Assembly (NCBI GenBank): GCA_016794025.1
Contig: JAEUKX010000043.1
Span: forward strand, 1 to 51,152
Direction of reading: 5' to 3'
DNA from: Rhodospirillales bacterium
Lineage (GTDB): Bacteria; Pseudomonadota; Alphaproteobacteria; CACIAM-22H2
Length of the DNA stretch: 51,152 nt
Shown: positions 1 to 8,777 of the stretch, piece after piece
Layout of the letters: every line of letters starts with the position of its first letter
Position numbering within the stretch: position 1 is the first letter of the stretch
Position numbers and translations under genes: made by a program
Notes under the pieces: generated by a model
The model's input: the letters and a program-made list of their open reading frames with translations, nothing else
What the model was told of the DNA's origin: nothing
The model's database searches: none

Positions 1-2543
1 CCGAGCCGGCGGATCAGCTCGTCGAGGATTTCCTGCGAGCGCTGGACCTGTCCCTCGCCGATGCCGGGGATGCGCTGGAAGGAATCGGAGAGCGACGTGC
101 CGTCGCCCTCGGGGTTGCGGCCCAGCGGGTCGCGCTGGTCGGCCTGCTGGTCGCCGAAGGCGTCGTCGGGCGAGCCCTGGCCTTCGCCCTCGGCGCGCCC
201 GAAGCGCTGCATCATCTCGCGCATCGCCTCGCGCGCACCCTGGCGCAGCTGGTCGAGCGCGTCCATCTGCGGGCGCAGCGCGCGGCCCGGCGCGCCGCGG
301 CGCAGCTGGTCGCCGGCATCGCCCATCGAGCGGTCGGCGCGGCCAAGCCCGCCGGGCACCTGGCCCATCATCTCGCCGAGCTGGCGCATCATCTCCGACA
401 GCATGCCGCGCAGCGCTTCCTGCTCGCCCGCGTCGTCGCCTTCCCCTTCGCCTTCGCCCTGTCCCTGGCCCTGCTGCTGGCCCTGCTGGCGCTGGCCCTG
501 CTGCCCCTGCTGGCCGGGGCGGAACTGGCCGGGCCGGCCCTGCTGCGAGCGGCGGAACGTGCGGTCGATCAGGCTCTGCTGGCGCTGCATCAGTTCCTGC
601 AGCTGCTTCATCATCTCCTGCGCGCCCTGGTCGCCGGGCTGGCCGCGCTGCTGCTGGCCGTCGCGCTGGGCCTGCATGGTGCGCAGGTTCTCGAGCATCT
701 CCTGCAGGCGCGAGAGCAGGTCGCGCGCCGCCTCGCGCGCCCCGGTCTGGGCAAGCTTGCGCGCCTGGTCGAGCAGCTTCTGCAGGTCCTGGCGCGTCAT
801 GCGCTGGGTGTTGCGGTCGGGCGGCTGCTGGCTGCGGTCGGGGTTCTTCAGCGCCTGCTCGACGAGCGACTGCAGGTAGCGGTCGATGGCCTGCTGCAGC
901 TCGGCCATCAGCTTCTCGATCTCGGAATCGGGCGCGTTGTTGGCCAGCGCGTCCTGCAGCTTCTGCTGGATGGCGCGCAGCTCGCGCTCGGCGGCGGAAA
1001 GCCGCCCGTCCTCCAGCCGCAGGGCCGTGTCCCACATCAGCGCCTGCATCTCCTCGACCGCGGGATCGTCGATGGGCTTCTGCAGGCGCAGCGCGCCCAC
1101 GCGCAGGGAAAGGACCACCACCGGGTCCTCGCCGAACTGCACGGGGTTGGAGGCGATGGCCGCGAGGGCGCGCGCCACGACCGGGCGCTTCTCGGGCTCG
1201 GCGATGACGAGCTTGCGCAGCTCGACGAGGGCGCGCGCCACGGGGTTGGAGAAGACGCGCTGCGGCAGGATCATGCGCACCGCCTCGGAAGCGCCGGTCT
1301 GTCCGGCCACGTCGGTCGCGCGCAGCGTCACCGTCACGGGCAGGCCCGCCCATGGATGCGCCGTCAGGTCGAAGACGGCCGGTGCGCCCGTTTCCTTGGC
1401 GCGCGCACTTGTCATCGGCAGCGCAAGGTCGATGGGCGTGCCCACGCCCTGCCGGCCGGGCGGGGCGTCGCGGCGGATCTCGGCCTGCACGCCGGCGACG
1501 CCGTAATCGTCGCTGGCGCGGTATTCGAGGCGCAGGCTCGCGCGCTGGCCCTCTTGCGGCGGCTGGACGAACTCGACCTTCGGCAGCTGGTCGGGGATCA
1601 GCTTCAGCTCCCACGCCCCCAGCGTGCGCTTGCCCTGCTCGACCGAAAGCCGCGTGCCTTCGGAAAGCTCGCCCGCCACGCGCCAGCTCTGCAGGCGCGG
1701 CTGCGGCCGGGCAACCGGTGCGGCCCCCGGCGGCGGCGCGGCCGCGCCCTCGGCGGGCGCGAAGGGCAGGGGCTTGGCGTCGATGGTCAGTCGCGGCAGC
1801 GTGCCGCCGCCGGAGACCTGCGCGATGAGCCGGCTTCCCACCGGCACGGAAACGATGCCGGTGTCCGCGCGCGGCAGCACCGGCGGCAGGCCGGTATAGG
1901 CGGGCGGCGTGATCCACAGGTCGAGCACGCCGGGCAGGGCGGCCACATCGTCCACGCCCGGCGTCAGCGCGCGCGCGAAGTTGCGCCCCGCACGCTCGCC
2001 GCCTGCGCCCACGGCCACGGCCAGCGCCAGCACCAGCAGCAGGCGCAGCGCGCGCGGGTCGCGCAGCGGCATGCCCGGTCGCGGCGCGCCCACGCGCACG
2101 CTTGCAAGCCGCGCAAGGATGCGGTCGCGGTGCGCGCGCCACAGCGCGCGAACCTGCGGGTCGCCCTTGCCCGCGGCGATGTCGTCCTCGAGGGCCGCAA
2201 GCGGGCGATGGACGAAGCCGCTGGCGATTTCCAGCCGGCGGCGGCCGGCTTCGCGCGCGGGCAGCGTCAGCGCGCCGCGTGCGCGCCACAGCGCAGCGAC
2301 GAGCGCCGCCGCGAACAGCGCGAGCGCGGCTGCGTGCAGCACCGCGTTGAGGCGCGGCAGCAGGTCGAGAAGGGCAACGATGGTGAAGGTCCCGGCGACC
2401 GTCAGGGCGGGCCAGAGTGCGGGCCACGCGCGTTCCCAGCCAAGGGCGAAACGGGCAAGCCACATGCGCCGGACGAGTCCCGGCGCCGCCGGTGCGGGTC
2501 CGGTCGGCGTGGTCGTGCGGCGCTCAGGCGACTCCTCGGTCAT
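1..2543 (-). CDS. TIGR02302 / DUF4175 family membrane protein (3' end outside window)
   Basis: The reading frame is open from an ATG at 2543 to the window edge (847 codons seen). The first ~80 residues hold two hydrophobic segments, and a third lies near residue 170. A periplasm-like region follows (motif YRASDDYGVAGVQAEI), then a long helical, coiled-coil-like part, then a Gln/Gly/Glu-rich low-complexity stretch encoded at about 430-545. The last visible residues (EILDELIRRL) match the C-terminal end of the alphaproteobacterial TIGR02302 family, so only a few tens of residues are probably missing. The family has no established function; topology suggests an envelope role. It lies 80 bases downstream of lysA on the same strand and may be cotranscribed. 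The family call is from recognition of sequence and architecture; the start is the first ATG giving a normal N-terminus. Confidence 0.85.
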   Translation of the reverse strand, partial: MTEESPERRTTTPTGPAPAAPGLVRRMWLARFALGWERAWPALWPALTVAGTFTIVALLDLLPRLNAVLHAAALALFAAALVAALWRARGALTLPAREAGRRRLEIASGFVHRPLAALEDDIAAGKGDPQVRALWRAHRDRILARLASVRVGAPRPGMPLRDPRALRLLLVLALAVAVGAGGERAGRNFARALTPGVDDVAALPGVLDLWITPPAYTGLPPVLPRADTGIVSVPVGSRLIAQVSGGGTLPRLTIDAKPLPFAPAEGAAAPPPGAAPVARPQPRLQSWRVAGELSEGTRLSVEQGKRTLGAWELKLIPDQLPKVEFVQPPQEGQRASLRLEYRASDDYGVAGVQAEIRRDAPPGRQGVGTPIDLALPMTSARAKETGAPAVFDLTAHPWAGLPVTVTLRATDVAGQTGASEAVRMILPQRVFSNPVARALVELRKLVIAEPEKRPVVARALAAIASNPVQFGEDPVVVLSLRVGALRLQKPIDDPAVEEMQALMWDTALRLEDGRLSAAERELRAIQQKLQDALANNAPDSEIEKLMAELQQAIDRYLQSLVEQALKNPDRSQQPPDRNTQRMTRQDLQKLLDQARKLAQTGAREAARDLLSRLQEMLENLRTMQAQRDGQQQRGQPGDQGAQEMMKQLQELMQRQQSLIDRTFRRSQQGRPGQFRPGQQGQQGQRQQGQQQGQGQGEGEGEGDDAGEQEALRGMLSEMMRQLGEMMGQVPGGLGRADRSMGDAGDQLRRGAPGRALRPQMDALDQLRQGAREAMREMMQRFGRAEGEGQGSPDDAFGDQQADQRDPLGRNPEGDGTSLSDSFQRIPGIGEGQVQRSQEILDELIRRL

Positions 2544-2623
2544 CCTCACCCCGGCGGGCGGCGATCAGTCCGGCCGATCTTACACGGCCGGCCCTGCCGC
2601 ACCAAATGCCGTCGCGAGGGGCG

Positions 2624-3889
2624 CTAGCGGCGCTGCCAGGGCGCCGGCCGGTCGAGCGCGATCAGGGCCTCGACCGTCTGGCGTTCGCGCACGACGGCGA
2701 CGTTGCGGCCCTTCACCAGCAATTCGGGGGCCAACGGCCGGGCATTATAGGTGGACGACATGACCGCCCCGTAGGCGCCCGCCTGCCGGATGGCCACCAG
2801 GTCGCCGTCGGCCAGGCGCGGCATGTCGCGGCCCAGCGCGATGTAATCGCCCGATTCGCACACCGGGCCGACGATGTCGTAGGCCCGGCGGGCGCCCGCA
2901 CGGGGCTTCGCCACCGGCTCGACGGCCATCCACGCCTCGTAAAGCGTCGGTCGGATCAGGTCGTTCATCGCGGCATCGAGGATGGCGAAGCGCTTGGCGC
3001 CGCCATGCTTGACGTAGACGACCCGGGCCAGCAGCACGCCCGCGTCGGCCACCATCCAGCGCCCCGGTTCGAGGACAAGGCCGAAGCCCGTCCCCTTGAC
3101 GGCCGCGCGAACGGCGGCGGCATAGGCCGAAAGGTCGGGCGGCGTCTCGTTTCGGTAGACGACGCCAAGCCCGCCGCCGAAATCCAGCCGCGTCAGCCCC
3201 ACGCCCTCGGCGCGCAGGTCCTTCGCAAGACCCGCCACGCGCGCGAAGGCCGCGCGATAGGGCGTCACGTCGGTGATCTGGCTGCCGATATGCGTCGCCA
3301 GCGCCTCGATGCGGATGCCCTTCGTGCGCCTGCTGGCCAGCGCCATCTCGCGCGCATGCGCCAGCGCGATGCCGAACTTGTTCTCGCTCTTGCCGGTCGT
3401 GATCTTGCGATGGGTCTTGGCGTCGACATCCGGGTTGACGCGCAGTGCCACCGACGCGGTGCGCCCCAGCGACTGCGCGACCTGTGCCAGCGCCGCCAGC
3501 TCGGGCTCGGACTCGACGTTGAACTGCAGGATGCCGGCCTTGAGCGCCACGGCCATCTCGGCCGGCGTCTTGCCCACGCCCGCGAAGACGATCTTCTTCG
3601 CCGGCACGCCGGCCGCGCGCGCGCGCGCGAATTCGCCGATCGACACGATGTCGGCCCCGGCACCGAGGTTCGCGAAGGTGCGGATCACGGCCTGGTTCGA
3701 GTTGGCCTTGAGCGCGTAGCAGATCGTCGGGTCGAGATCGGCAAGTGCCGCCGCGAAGGTCTTCCAGCGCGTCTCGAGGACGGACTGGCTGTAGACCCAG
3801 GCGGGCGTGCCGTGGTCGCGCGCAAGGCGCGCGAGCGGCACGCCGTCGCACCAGAGCGCGCCCGCGCGGCGGTGGAAGCCGGCGCTCAT
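2624..3889 (-). CDS. lysA: Diaminopimelate decarboxylase
   Basis: A 421-residue protein that decarboxylates meso-diaminopimelate to L-lysine, the last step of lysine synthesis, in the cytoplasm. It is a fold-type III PLP enzyme. The PLP lysine is K61 in YALKANSN, followed by the glycine-rich FGGGLGVVY phosphate-binding loop and the C-terminal CESGD motif that completes the active site across the dimer. Length is normal for the family. The start at 3889 overlaps the stop of the upstream lipoprotein gene by four bases (ATGA), so the two are translationally coupled. Longer in-frame extensions upstream are antisense to argH and were not used. Confidence 0.97.
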   Translation of the reverse strand: MSAGFHRRAGALWCDGVPLARLARDHGTPAWVYSQSVLETRWKTFAAALADLDPTICYALKANSNQAVIRTFANLGAGADIVSIGEFARARAAGVPAKKIVFAGVGKTPAEMAVALKAGILQFNVESEPELAALAQVAQSLGRTASVALRVNPDVDAKTHRKITTGKSENKFGIALAHAREMALASRRTKGIRIEALATHIGSQITDVTPYRAAFARVAGLAKDLRAEGVGLTRLDFGGGLGVVYRNETPPDLSAYAAAVRAAVKGTGFGLVLEPGRWMVADAGVLLARVVYVKHGGAKRFAILDAAMNDLIRPTLYEAWMAVEPVAKPRAGARRAYDIVGPVCESGDYIALGRDMPRLADGDLVAIRQAGAYGAVMSSTYNARPLAPELLVKGRNVAVVRERQTVEALIALDRPAPWQRR

Positions 3890-4068
3890 TTCGGGGCCTG
3901 CGCGGGATCGGTCGCGGGCGCCGGCGCGCCGGCGGGGTAGGTGCGCGGGTATTTCGGGTCGGCGCCCTCCGGCGCCTCGGGCGGGCCCTTGCGGCCGCAC
4001 GCGGCCAGCGGCAGCGCCAGGGCAAGGGCCACGGACAGGACGCGCAGGGTGCGCAGGCTCAGGCGCAT
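3886..4068 (-). CDS. lptM: LptM/YifL-like small lipoprotein
   Basis: A 60-residue lipoprotein. It has a basic n-region (MRLSLRTLR), a hydrophobic core and a lipobox LPLAAC with the lipidated cysteine at C24, followed by GRKGPPEAP. The Cys-Gly-x-Lys-Gly-Pro start of the mature part is typical of the LptM/YifL family, which in E. coli assists maturation of the LptD-LptE LPS translocon. The rest is Pro/Ala-rich and probably disordered. It sits between argH (9-base gap) and lysA (4-base overlap), an arrangement I recognise from other proteobacteria. The lipoprotein call is firm; a role in LPS transport is inferred from the family. Confidence 0.85.
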   Translation of the reverse strand: MRLSLRTLRVLSVALALALPLAACGRKGPPEAPEGADPKYPRTYPAGAPAPATDPAQAPK

Positions 4069-4077
4069 GTCGTCTCC

Positions 4078-5502
4078 TCAGAGATACTTGGCGCGCGCGG
4101 CCTTCGCCGCGCGGCGGACATTGGCGGGGGCCGTGCCGCCGAAGCTCGTGCGGCTGGCGACGGAATTCTCGACGCCGAGCACGGCGTAGACCGATTTGGC
4201 GATGCGCGGCTCGATCGCGCGCATGTCGGAAAGCGGCAGCTCGGCGATGTCGCAGCCCTTCTCCTCGGCGCGGCGCACGATGCGGCCCGTCACGTGGTGC
4301 GCCTCGCGGAAGGGCATGCCCAGTTCGCGCACGAGCCAGTCGGCAAGGTCGGTCGCGGTCGTGAAGCCCGCACCGGCCGCCGCCTTCATGCGCGCCTCGT
4401 CGACGGAAAGATCGTCGACCATGCCCGTCATCGCGGCGACGGCGAGCATCAGCGCGTCGGCGGCCGCGAAGGTGCGCGCCTTGTCTTCCTGCATGTCCTT
4501 GGAATAGGCGAGCGGCAGCCCCTTCATGACCGTCGCAAGCCCGATCAGCGAGCCGAAGAGCCGGCCCGTCGTCGCGCGCACGAGTTCGGCGGCATCGGGA
4601 TTGCGCTTCTGCGGCATGATCGAGGAGCCGGTCGACCAGGCGTCGGACAGCCGCACGAAGCCGAACTGCGGACCCGTCCAGATGACGAATTCCTCGGCAA
4701 GCCGCGAGAGATGGATCGCCGCGATGGACGCGGCCGACAGGAACTCCAGCGCGAAGTCGCGATCCGAGACGCTGTCGAGCGAATTGGCCGTGGGCCGCTC
4801 GAAGCCAAGCGCGCGCGCCGTGGCCGCGCGGTCGATGGGGAACGACGTGCCGGCAAGCGCCGCGGCCCCAAGCGGGCATTCGTTGAGGCGCTTTCTTGCG
4901 TCAGCGAAGCGCTGGCGGTCGCGCCCGGCCATCTCGACATAGGCCATCAGGTGGTGGCCGAAGGTCACGGGCTGGGCGGGCTGCAGGTGCGTGAAGCCGG
5001 GCATGACGGTGCCCGCATGCTTCTCGGCCCGGTCGATGAGCGCGCGCTGGAACTCGCGCAGCGCCGCGTCGGCCCGGTCGCACGCGCCGCGCACCCACAG
5101 GCGGAAGTCGAGCGCCACCTGGTCGTTGCGCGAACGCGCGACATGCAGCCGCTTGGCCGGCTCGCCGATCAGTTCGGCCAGCCGCGCCTCGACATTCATG
5201 TGGATGTCTTCGAGTTCCGTGCGGAAGACGAAGCTGCCGCCCTCGATCTCGCGGCGCACCGCCTCGAGCCCCTTGACGATGGCGGCCGCGTCGCGCGCGG
5301 AAAGGATGCCGTTGGCCGCCAGCATGCGCGCATGCGCGATCGAGCCCGCGATGTCCTCGGCGTAAAGGCGCCGGTCGACGTCGATCGAGGCGTTGATCTT
5401 CTGCATGATCGCGTCGGGCGCCACGCCGAAACGGCCGCCCCACATGGGGTTGGCGGCGGCTTTCTTGCGTTTTTGCGGCGCGGACTTGGTGGGGCGGGCC
5501 AT
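4078..5502 (-). CDS. argH: Argininosuccinate lyase
   Basis: A 474-residue fumarase/aspartase-superfamily enzyme that splits argininosuccinate into arginine and fumarate. The superfamily signature [11 protein letters not shown] is intact, as are MWGGRF near the N-terminus and the [16 protein letters not shown] region (here [17 protein letters not shown]). A Lys/Ala-rich extension of about 19 residues precedes MWGGRF, which is common in alphaproteobacteria; an internal ATG at 5445 is a possible alternative start. First gene of an argH-lptM-lysA run. Its start codon lies only 19 bases from the start of the divergent thioredoxin-like gene, so the two promoters must overlap each other or the opposing coding sequences. 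Confidence 0.97.
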   Translation of the reverse strand: MARPTKSAPQKRKKAAANPMWGGRFGVAPDAIMQKINASIDVDRRLYAEDIAGSIAHARMLAANGILSARDAAAIVKGLEAVRREIEGGSFVFRTELEDIHMNVEARLAELIGEPAKRLHVARSRNDQVALDFRLWVRGACDRADAALREFQRALIDRAEKHAGTVMPGFTHLQPAQPVTFGHHLMAYVEMAGRDRQRFADARKRLNECPLGAAALAGTSFPIDRAATARALGFERPTANSLDSVSDRDFALEFLSAASIAAIHLSRLAEEFVIWTGPQFGFVRLSDAWSTGSSIMPQKRNPDAAELVRATTGRLFGSLIGLATVMKGLPLAYSKDMQEDKARTFAAADALMLAVAAMTGMVDDLSVDEARMKAAAGAGFTTATDLADWLVRELGMPFREAHHVTGRIVRRAEEKGCDIAELPLSDMRAIEPRIAKSVYAVLGVENSVASRTSFGGTAPANVRRAAKAARAKYL

Positions 5503-5515
5503 GACGACCTATATT
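5486..5515 (+). promoter_or_regulatory. Possible leaderless promoter of the thioredoxin-like gene
   Basis: TTGGTG (5486-5491) and TATATT (5510-5515) are separated by 18 bases, and the -10 element ends 6 bases before the ATG at 5522. A start at the usual distance would fall on or next to the start codon. The site overlaps the 5' end of the divergent argH. Pattern match only. Confidence 0.4.
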
Positions 5516-5521
5516 GGGACC

Positions 5522-6124
5522 ATGTGGAAGGACCGGCGCGCATTCATCGCGCTCGGCGCGGGCGCGACCCTAGCGCTTGGCGCGGGCGGATCAAGGATTT
5601 TCGGGCCCGCGGCCGCCGCGAAGGCACCTGCCTTCAGGGGTCAGATGGGACCCTTCCGCCTGCTCGACGAGCCGGTGGCCGCACCCGAGATCGCGTTTCG
5701 CGACGACGCGGACCGCGCGCTCACGCTCGCCGATTTCCGCGGCAAGCTCGTCGTCCTCAATTTCTGGGCAACGTGGTGCGCGCCGTGCGTGGAAGAAATG
5801 CCCGCCCTCCGGCGCCTGCACACGGCCGGCACGCGCGAGGGGATCGAGGTCGTCGCCCTCTCGCTCGACCGCGGCGGCCTGCGGCAGGTCGCGCCGTTCT
5901 TCGCCGAGCACGGCCTCAAGGGGCTGCCCGTCTATCTCGATCCGTCGGGCGCCTCGATGCGCGCCTTCAAGCTGCGCGGCCTGCCCACGACCGTCGTGAT
6001 CGATCCCGCGGGCCGCGACACGGGCCGGCTCGAAGGGGCGGCGGCGTGGGATTCGAAGGACGCGCTGGCGATGCTGCGCGCGCTGCGCGGGCCCGCACCG
6101 GCGCCAACGCCGACGCGCGCCTAG
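5522..6124 (+). CDS. TlpA/ResA-like thioredoxin-family protein
   Basis: A 200-residue exported thiol-disulfide oxidoreductase. The N-terminus (KDRRAFIALGAGATLALGAG) is a signal peptide or anchor with a twin-arginine-like RRAFI. The thioredoxin fold carries the redox motif WCAPC (C86, C89) and the cis-proline loop GLPTT. Such proteins reduce or isomerise periplasmic cysteines, often during cytochrome c or oxidase assembly; the substrate here is unknown. I chose ATG 5522. An in-frame ATG at 5501 would add seven residues but overlaps the argH start. Convergent with the DUF3426 gene, 19 bases from its end. Confidence 0.88.
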   Translation: MWKDRRAFIALGAGATLALGAGGSRIFGPAAAAKAPAFRGQMGPFRLLDEPVAAPEIAFRDDADRALTLADFRGKLVVLNFWATWCAPCVEEMPALRRLHTAGTREGIEVVALSLDRGGLRQVAPFFAEHGLKGLPVYLDPSGASMRAFKLRGLPTTVVIDPAGRDTGRLEGAAAWDSKDALAMLRALRGPAPAPTPTRA

Positions 6125-6143
6125 CCTGGCCCGTTTCCGGGGG

Positions 6144-7040
6144 TCAGTAGGTTTCCAGGAACAGGATCTGGAGCTGGCTTGCGCCCGCCGGCGGCTCGGC
6201 CAGCGTCGTGCGGAAGGCGACGTCCGCGCCGGGTTCCACGCGCGCCGCCTCGGCCTTGAATTCCCACGTGGCGACTTCCTTGCCCGCGCCGTCGCGCAAG
6301 ACCGCGCGCAGCGTCGGGATCGGCCGCGACAGCCCGCCCGTGTTGCGCACCTTGCCGGAAATCTCCAGCGTCGGCTTGCCGTCCACCTCGATGCGCGCGG
6401 GTGCGGCCGTCTCGACCGCAAGCCCGTCGCCCGGCGGCGGCACGGGGAAGCGCAGCGTCTGGTAGGCCTGCCGCGTCTGCGGGAAGCGCGCCATGATCTC
6501 GGCCTGCGCGAACACGCCCACGCCGATGGCGGTCGTCGTCAGCGCGAACAGCAGCCAGCCCAGCACCGCCGCGATCGAGCGGCGCGGTGCCGTCTCGCCC
6601 GCCATCGCCGCCTCCGGCTCGGGCTTGGCCGGCACGTCGGCATCGGCCGCGGCCAGCGCCTGACGCATCGTCTCGGCGAAATCGGCCGGCGGGGCCGCCA
6701 TCGGCGCTTCGGCGGCAGGCTCCGGCGGCGCGGGCATGCGCGGCCGCGGGGGTGGTGGCGGGGGCGGCGGCGGTGGCGGAGGGGGCGGCGGCGGCTCGTA
6801 GGCCGGCTCGGGCATCTGCGCGCGCGGGTTTGCCGGCACCGACATGCCGTCGTCGGCCATGCCCTCGCGCATGCGGCGCGCGGTCTTGGGGAAGCGCGGG
6901 TTGACCTCGATGATCGCCTGGCGCGGGCGCTGCACCCAGCTGTTGCCGCATGAGCCGCACCGCACGGAGCGGCCGCCATCGCCCAGCGCCTCGTCGGGCA
7001 CGCGGAAGCGCGTGGCGCATTTCGGGCAGGCGATGATCAT
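6144..7040 (-). CDS. MJ0042 zinc-finger / DUF3426 membrane protein
   Basis: A 298-residue protein. The N-terminus is an MJ0042-type zinc ribbon with two CxxC knuckles (CPKC and CGSC, residues 5-33), cytoplasmic. A long Pro-rich linker follows, including 16 consecutive prolines encoded at about 6743-6790. One transmembrane helix (about residues 155-185, WLLFALTTTAIGVGVFA) leads to a C-terminal DUF3426 beta domain, probably periplasmic. The family is widespread in proteobacteria beside ftsEX but has no defined function. It is divergent from ftsE with a 176-base gap that must hold both promoters. The homopolymeric proline tract is encoded by GGC/CGG-like simple repeats and may vary in length between strains. 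Confidence 0.88.
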   Translation of the reverse strand: MIIACPKCATRFRVPDEALGDGGRSVRCGSCGNSWVQRPRQAIIEVNPRFPKTARRMREGMADDGMSVPANPRAQMPEPAYEPPPPPPPPPPPPPPPPRPRMPAPPEPAAEAPMAAPPADFAETMRQALAAADADVPAKPEPEAAMAGETAPRRSIAAVLGWLLFALTTTAIGVGVFAQAEIMARFPQTRQAYQTLRFPVPPPGDGLAVETAAPARIEVDGKPTLEISGKVRNTGGLSRPIPTLRAVLRDGAGKEVATWEFKAEAARVEPGADVAFRTTLAEPPAGASQLQILFLETY

Positions 7041-7216
7041 GGGCCGGTCGGGAGACGCCTTCTGGTGGACGAAGTCGCGGAAGCCAAATGCTTTTATAGG
7101 GCCCCGCGGCGCGCCGGGGCAAGCTTGCGGGTGCCGGTTTCAGCATGCGACCATCCTGCGAAAGGGTGCGTCGGCGGAAGATATGCGTCGTCCGCGCGCC
7201 GGAGCGGACGGCAGGG

Positions 7217-7885
7217 ATGGTCATTTTCCAGCAGGTGGGCTTGCGCTACGGCCTCGGGCCCGAGGTCTTGCGCGACGTCAGTTTCAGGCTCGACCCCGGC
7301 AGCTTCCATTTCCTGACCGGGGCCTCGGGCGCGGGGAAGTCGTCGCTGCTGTCGCTGCTCTATCTCGCGCGCGTGCCCTCGCGCGGCACGGTCCACCTGT
7401 TCGGGCGCGACGTGACGCGCGTGGCGCGCGTCGACCTGCCGGGGCTGCGGCGGCGGATCGGCACCGTCTTCCAGGATTTCCGCCTGCTCGACCACCTGTC
7501 GGTCGTCGACAACGTGGCGCTGCCGCTGCGCGTGCAGGGCACGGACGAGCGGCAGGTACGCGAGCACGCGGCCGAGCTTCTCGCGTGGGTGGGGCTGGGC
7601 GACCATCTGGGCGCGCTGCCGCCCACGCTGTCGGGCGGGCAGAAGCAGCGCGTGGCGATCGCGCGCGCGGTGATCGGGCGCCCGCAGCTTCTGATCGCCG
7701 ACGAGCCGACCGGCAACGTCGACGACCGGATCGCCGTGCGCCTGATGCGGCTGTTCGAGGAGCTGAACCGCCTGGGCACGACGATCGTCATCGCCACGCA
7801 CAATCTCCAGCTCGTGCGCGAATCGCGCCACCCCGAGCTCCGGCTCGACGGCGGCGCGCTCACGCGCCATGCGAAGGCCGCTTGA
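7217..7885 (+). CDS. ftsE: Cell division ATP-binding protein FtsE
   Basis: A 222-residue ABC ATPase. It has Walker A GASGAGKS (35-42), a Q-loop (VFQDFRLL), the signature LSGGQKQR, Walker B LLIADEPTGN and the H-loop ATHN. FtsE drives the FtsEX complex that activates peptidoglycan hydrolases at the division site. The ATG at 7217 gives the canonical FtsE N-terminus (MVIFQQVGLRYG); an upstream ATG at 7145 would add 24 residues without similarity. ftsX follows after 13 bases. First gene of an envelope operon running to at least plsC. Confidence 0.95.
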   Translation: MVIFQQVGLRYGLGPEVLRDVSFRLDPGSFHFLTGASGAGKSSLLSLLYLARVPSRGTVHLFGRDVTRVARVDLPGLRRRIGTVFQDFRLLDHLSVVDNVALPLRVQGTDERQVREHAAELLAWVGLGDHLGALPPTLSGGQKQRVAIARAVIGRPQLLIADEPTGNVDDRIAVRLMRLFEELNRLGTTIVIATHNLQLVRESRHPELRLDGGALTRHAKAA

Positions 7886-7898
7886 GTCGGGGGCCCGC

Positions 7899-8768
7899 AT
7901 GAGGGGCTTCCGCCTCGGCCTTGGCGGCGAGCTTGCGCTCGAGCGAGACCGCGAGCGGCGCTGGATCGCGGCCGTGGTGGGGGCGCTTGCCTTCCTCGCC
8001 ACGCTGGCACTGGGGCTGGCGCTGGCACTGGCGGGCACCGCGCAGCGCTGGCAGTCGAGCTTCGAGGGCACGCTGACGGCCGAAATCCCCGCCGGCGGCG
8101 ATGCCGCCGCGGCGCTGCGCGTGCTGCGGGCCGAGCCCGGGGTTGCGCGCGCCGAGCTCCTCGCGCGCGCGAAGGCCGAGGCTCTGCTGGCCCCGTGGCT
8201 GGGCGCGGGCAACCTTGCCGACCTGCCGATCCCGGCACTCATCGACGTGAAGCTGCGCGAGAAGGTGCGCGTCGACGTGCCAGGCCTGCGCACGCGGCTT
8301 GCCGCCGCCGTGCCGGGCGCCACGCTCGACGACCATTCGGGCTGGCTTGCGGGCTTCCTTGCACTCGCGCGGGCGGCAACGATCGTGGCCTCGATCGTGG
8401 TCGTCGCGGTGGCGCTCGCGGCGGCAAGCTGCGTCGCCTTCGCCACGCGCGCGGGCCTTGCCATGCATCGCGAGGCGGTCGACCTGCTGCATCTGGTCGG
8501 TGCGGAGGACCGCTACATCGCCGGCCAGTTCGCGCATGCGGCCATGCGGCTGGCCTTCGCGGGCGCTTCGGCCGGGGCATTGGGGGCCGCCGCGGTGCTG
8601 GCGGTCGCGCATTCGGTGGCGAGCACGGCCCAATCGCTGGCCGTCCCGCTGCCCGCACTGGGGGCCTGGGACTGGGCGGCCCTTGCCGCCGTGCCGCTCG
8701 CGGCGACCGTCGTGGCGGCTGCGGCCGCCTATGCGACGGTGATGCGCAACCTCGGCCGCATCCTGTAG
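7899..8768 (+). CDS. ftsX: Cell division protein FtsX
   Basis: A 289-residue membrane partner of FtsE. The first transmembrane helix (about residues 25-48) is followed by a periplasmic domain of about 100 residues, then three further helices and a short cytoplasmic tail (YATVMRNLGRIL), the FtsX topology. FtsX transmits ATP hydrolysis by FtsE to periplasmic hydrolase activators. ATG 7899 was chosen because a G-rich ribosome-binding stretch (gtcggggg) lies just before it; ATG 7869, overlapping ftsE by 17 bases, is the alternative. Sequence divergence among FtsX proteins is high, so the call rests largely on topology and on ftsE. Confidence 0.93.
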   Translation: MRGFRLGLGGELALERDRERRWIAAVVGALAFLATLALGLALALAGTAQRWQSSFEGTLTAEIPAGGDAAAALRVLRAEPGVARAELLARAKAEALLAPWLGAGNLADLPIPALIDVKLREKVRVDVPGLRTRLAAAVPGATLDDHSGWLAGFLALARAATIVASIVVVAVALAAASCVAFATRAGLAMHREAVDLLHLVGAEDRYIAGQFAHAAMRLAFAGASAGALGAAAVLAVAHSVASTAQSLAVPLPALGAWDWAALAAVPLAATVVAAAAAYATVMRNLGRIL

Positions 8769-8777
8769 AAGGGCGCC

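Noticed and set aside
430..545. Gln/Gly-rich repeat in the DUF4175 gene considered as a tandem repeat element
   Set aside because: It is coding low-complexity sequence with irregular period, expected in this family.
3745..6150. Plus-strand open frame of about 800 codons opposite argH
   Set aside because: Shadow of argH on the other strand; extreme Arg content and no domain.
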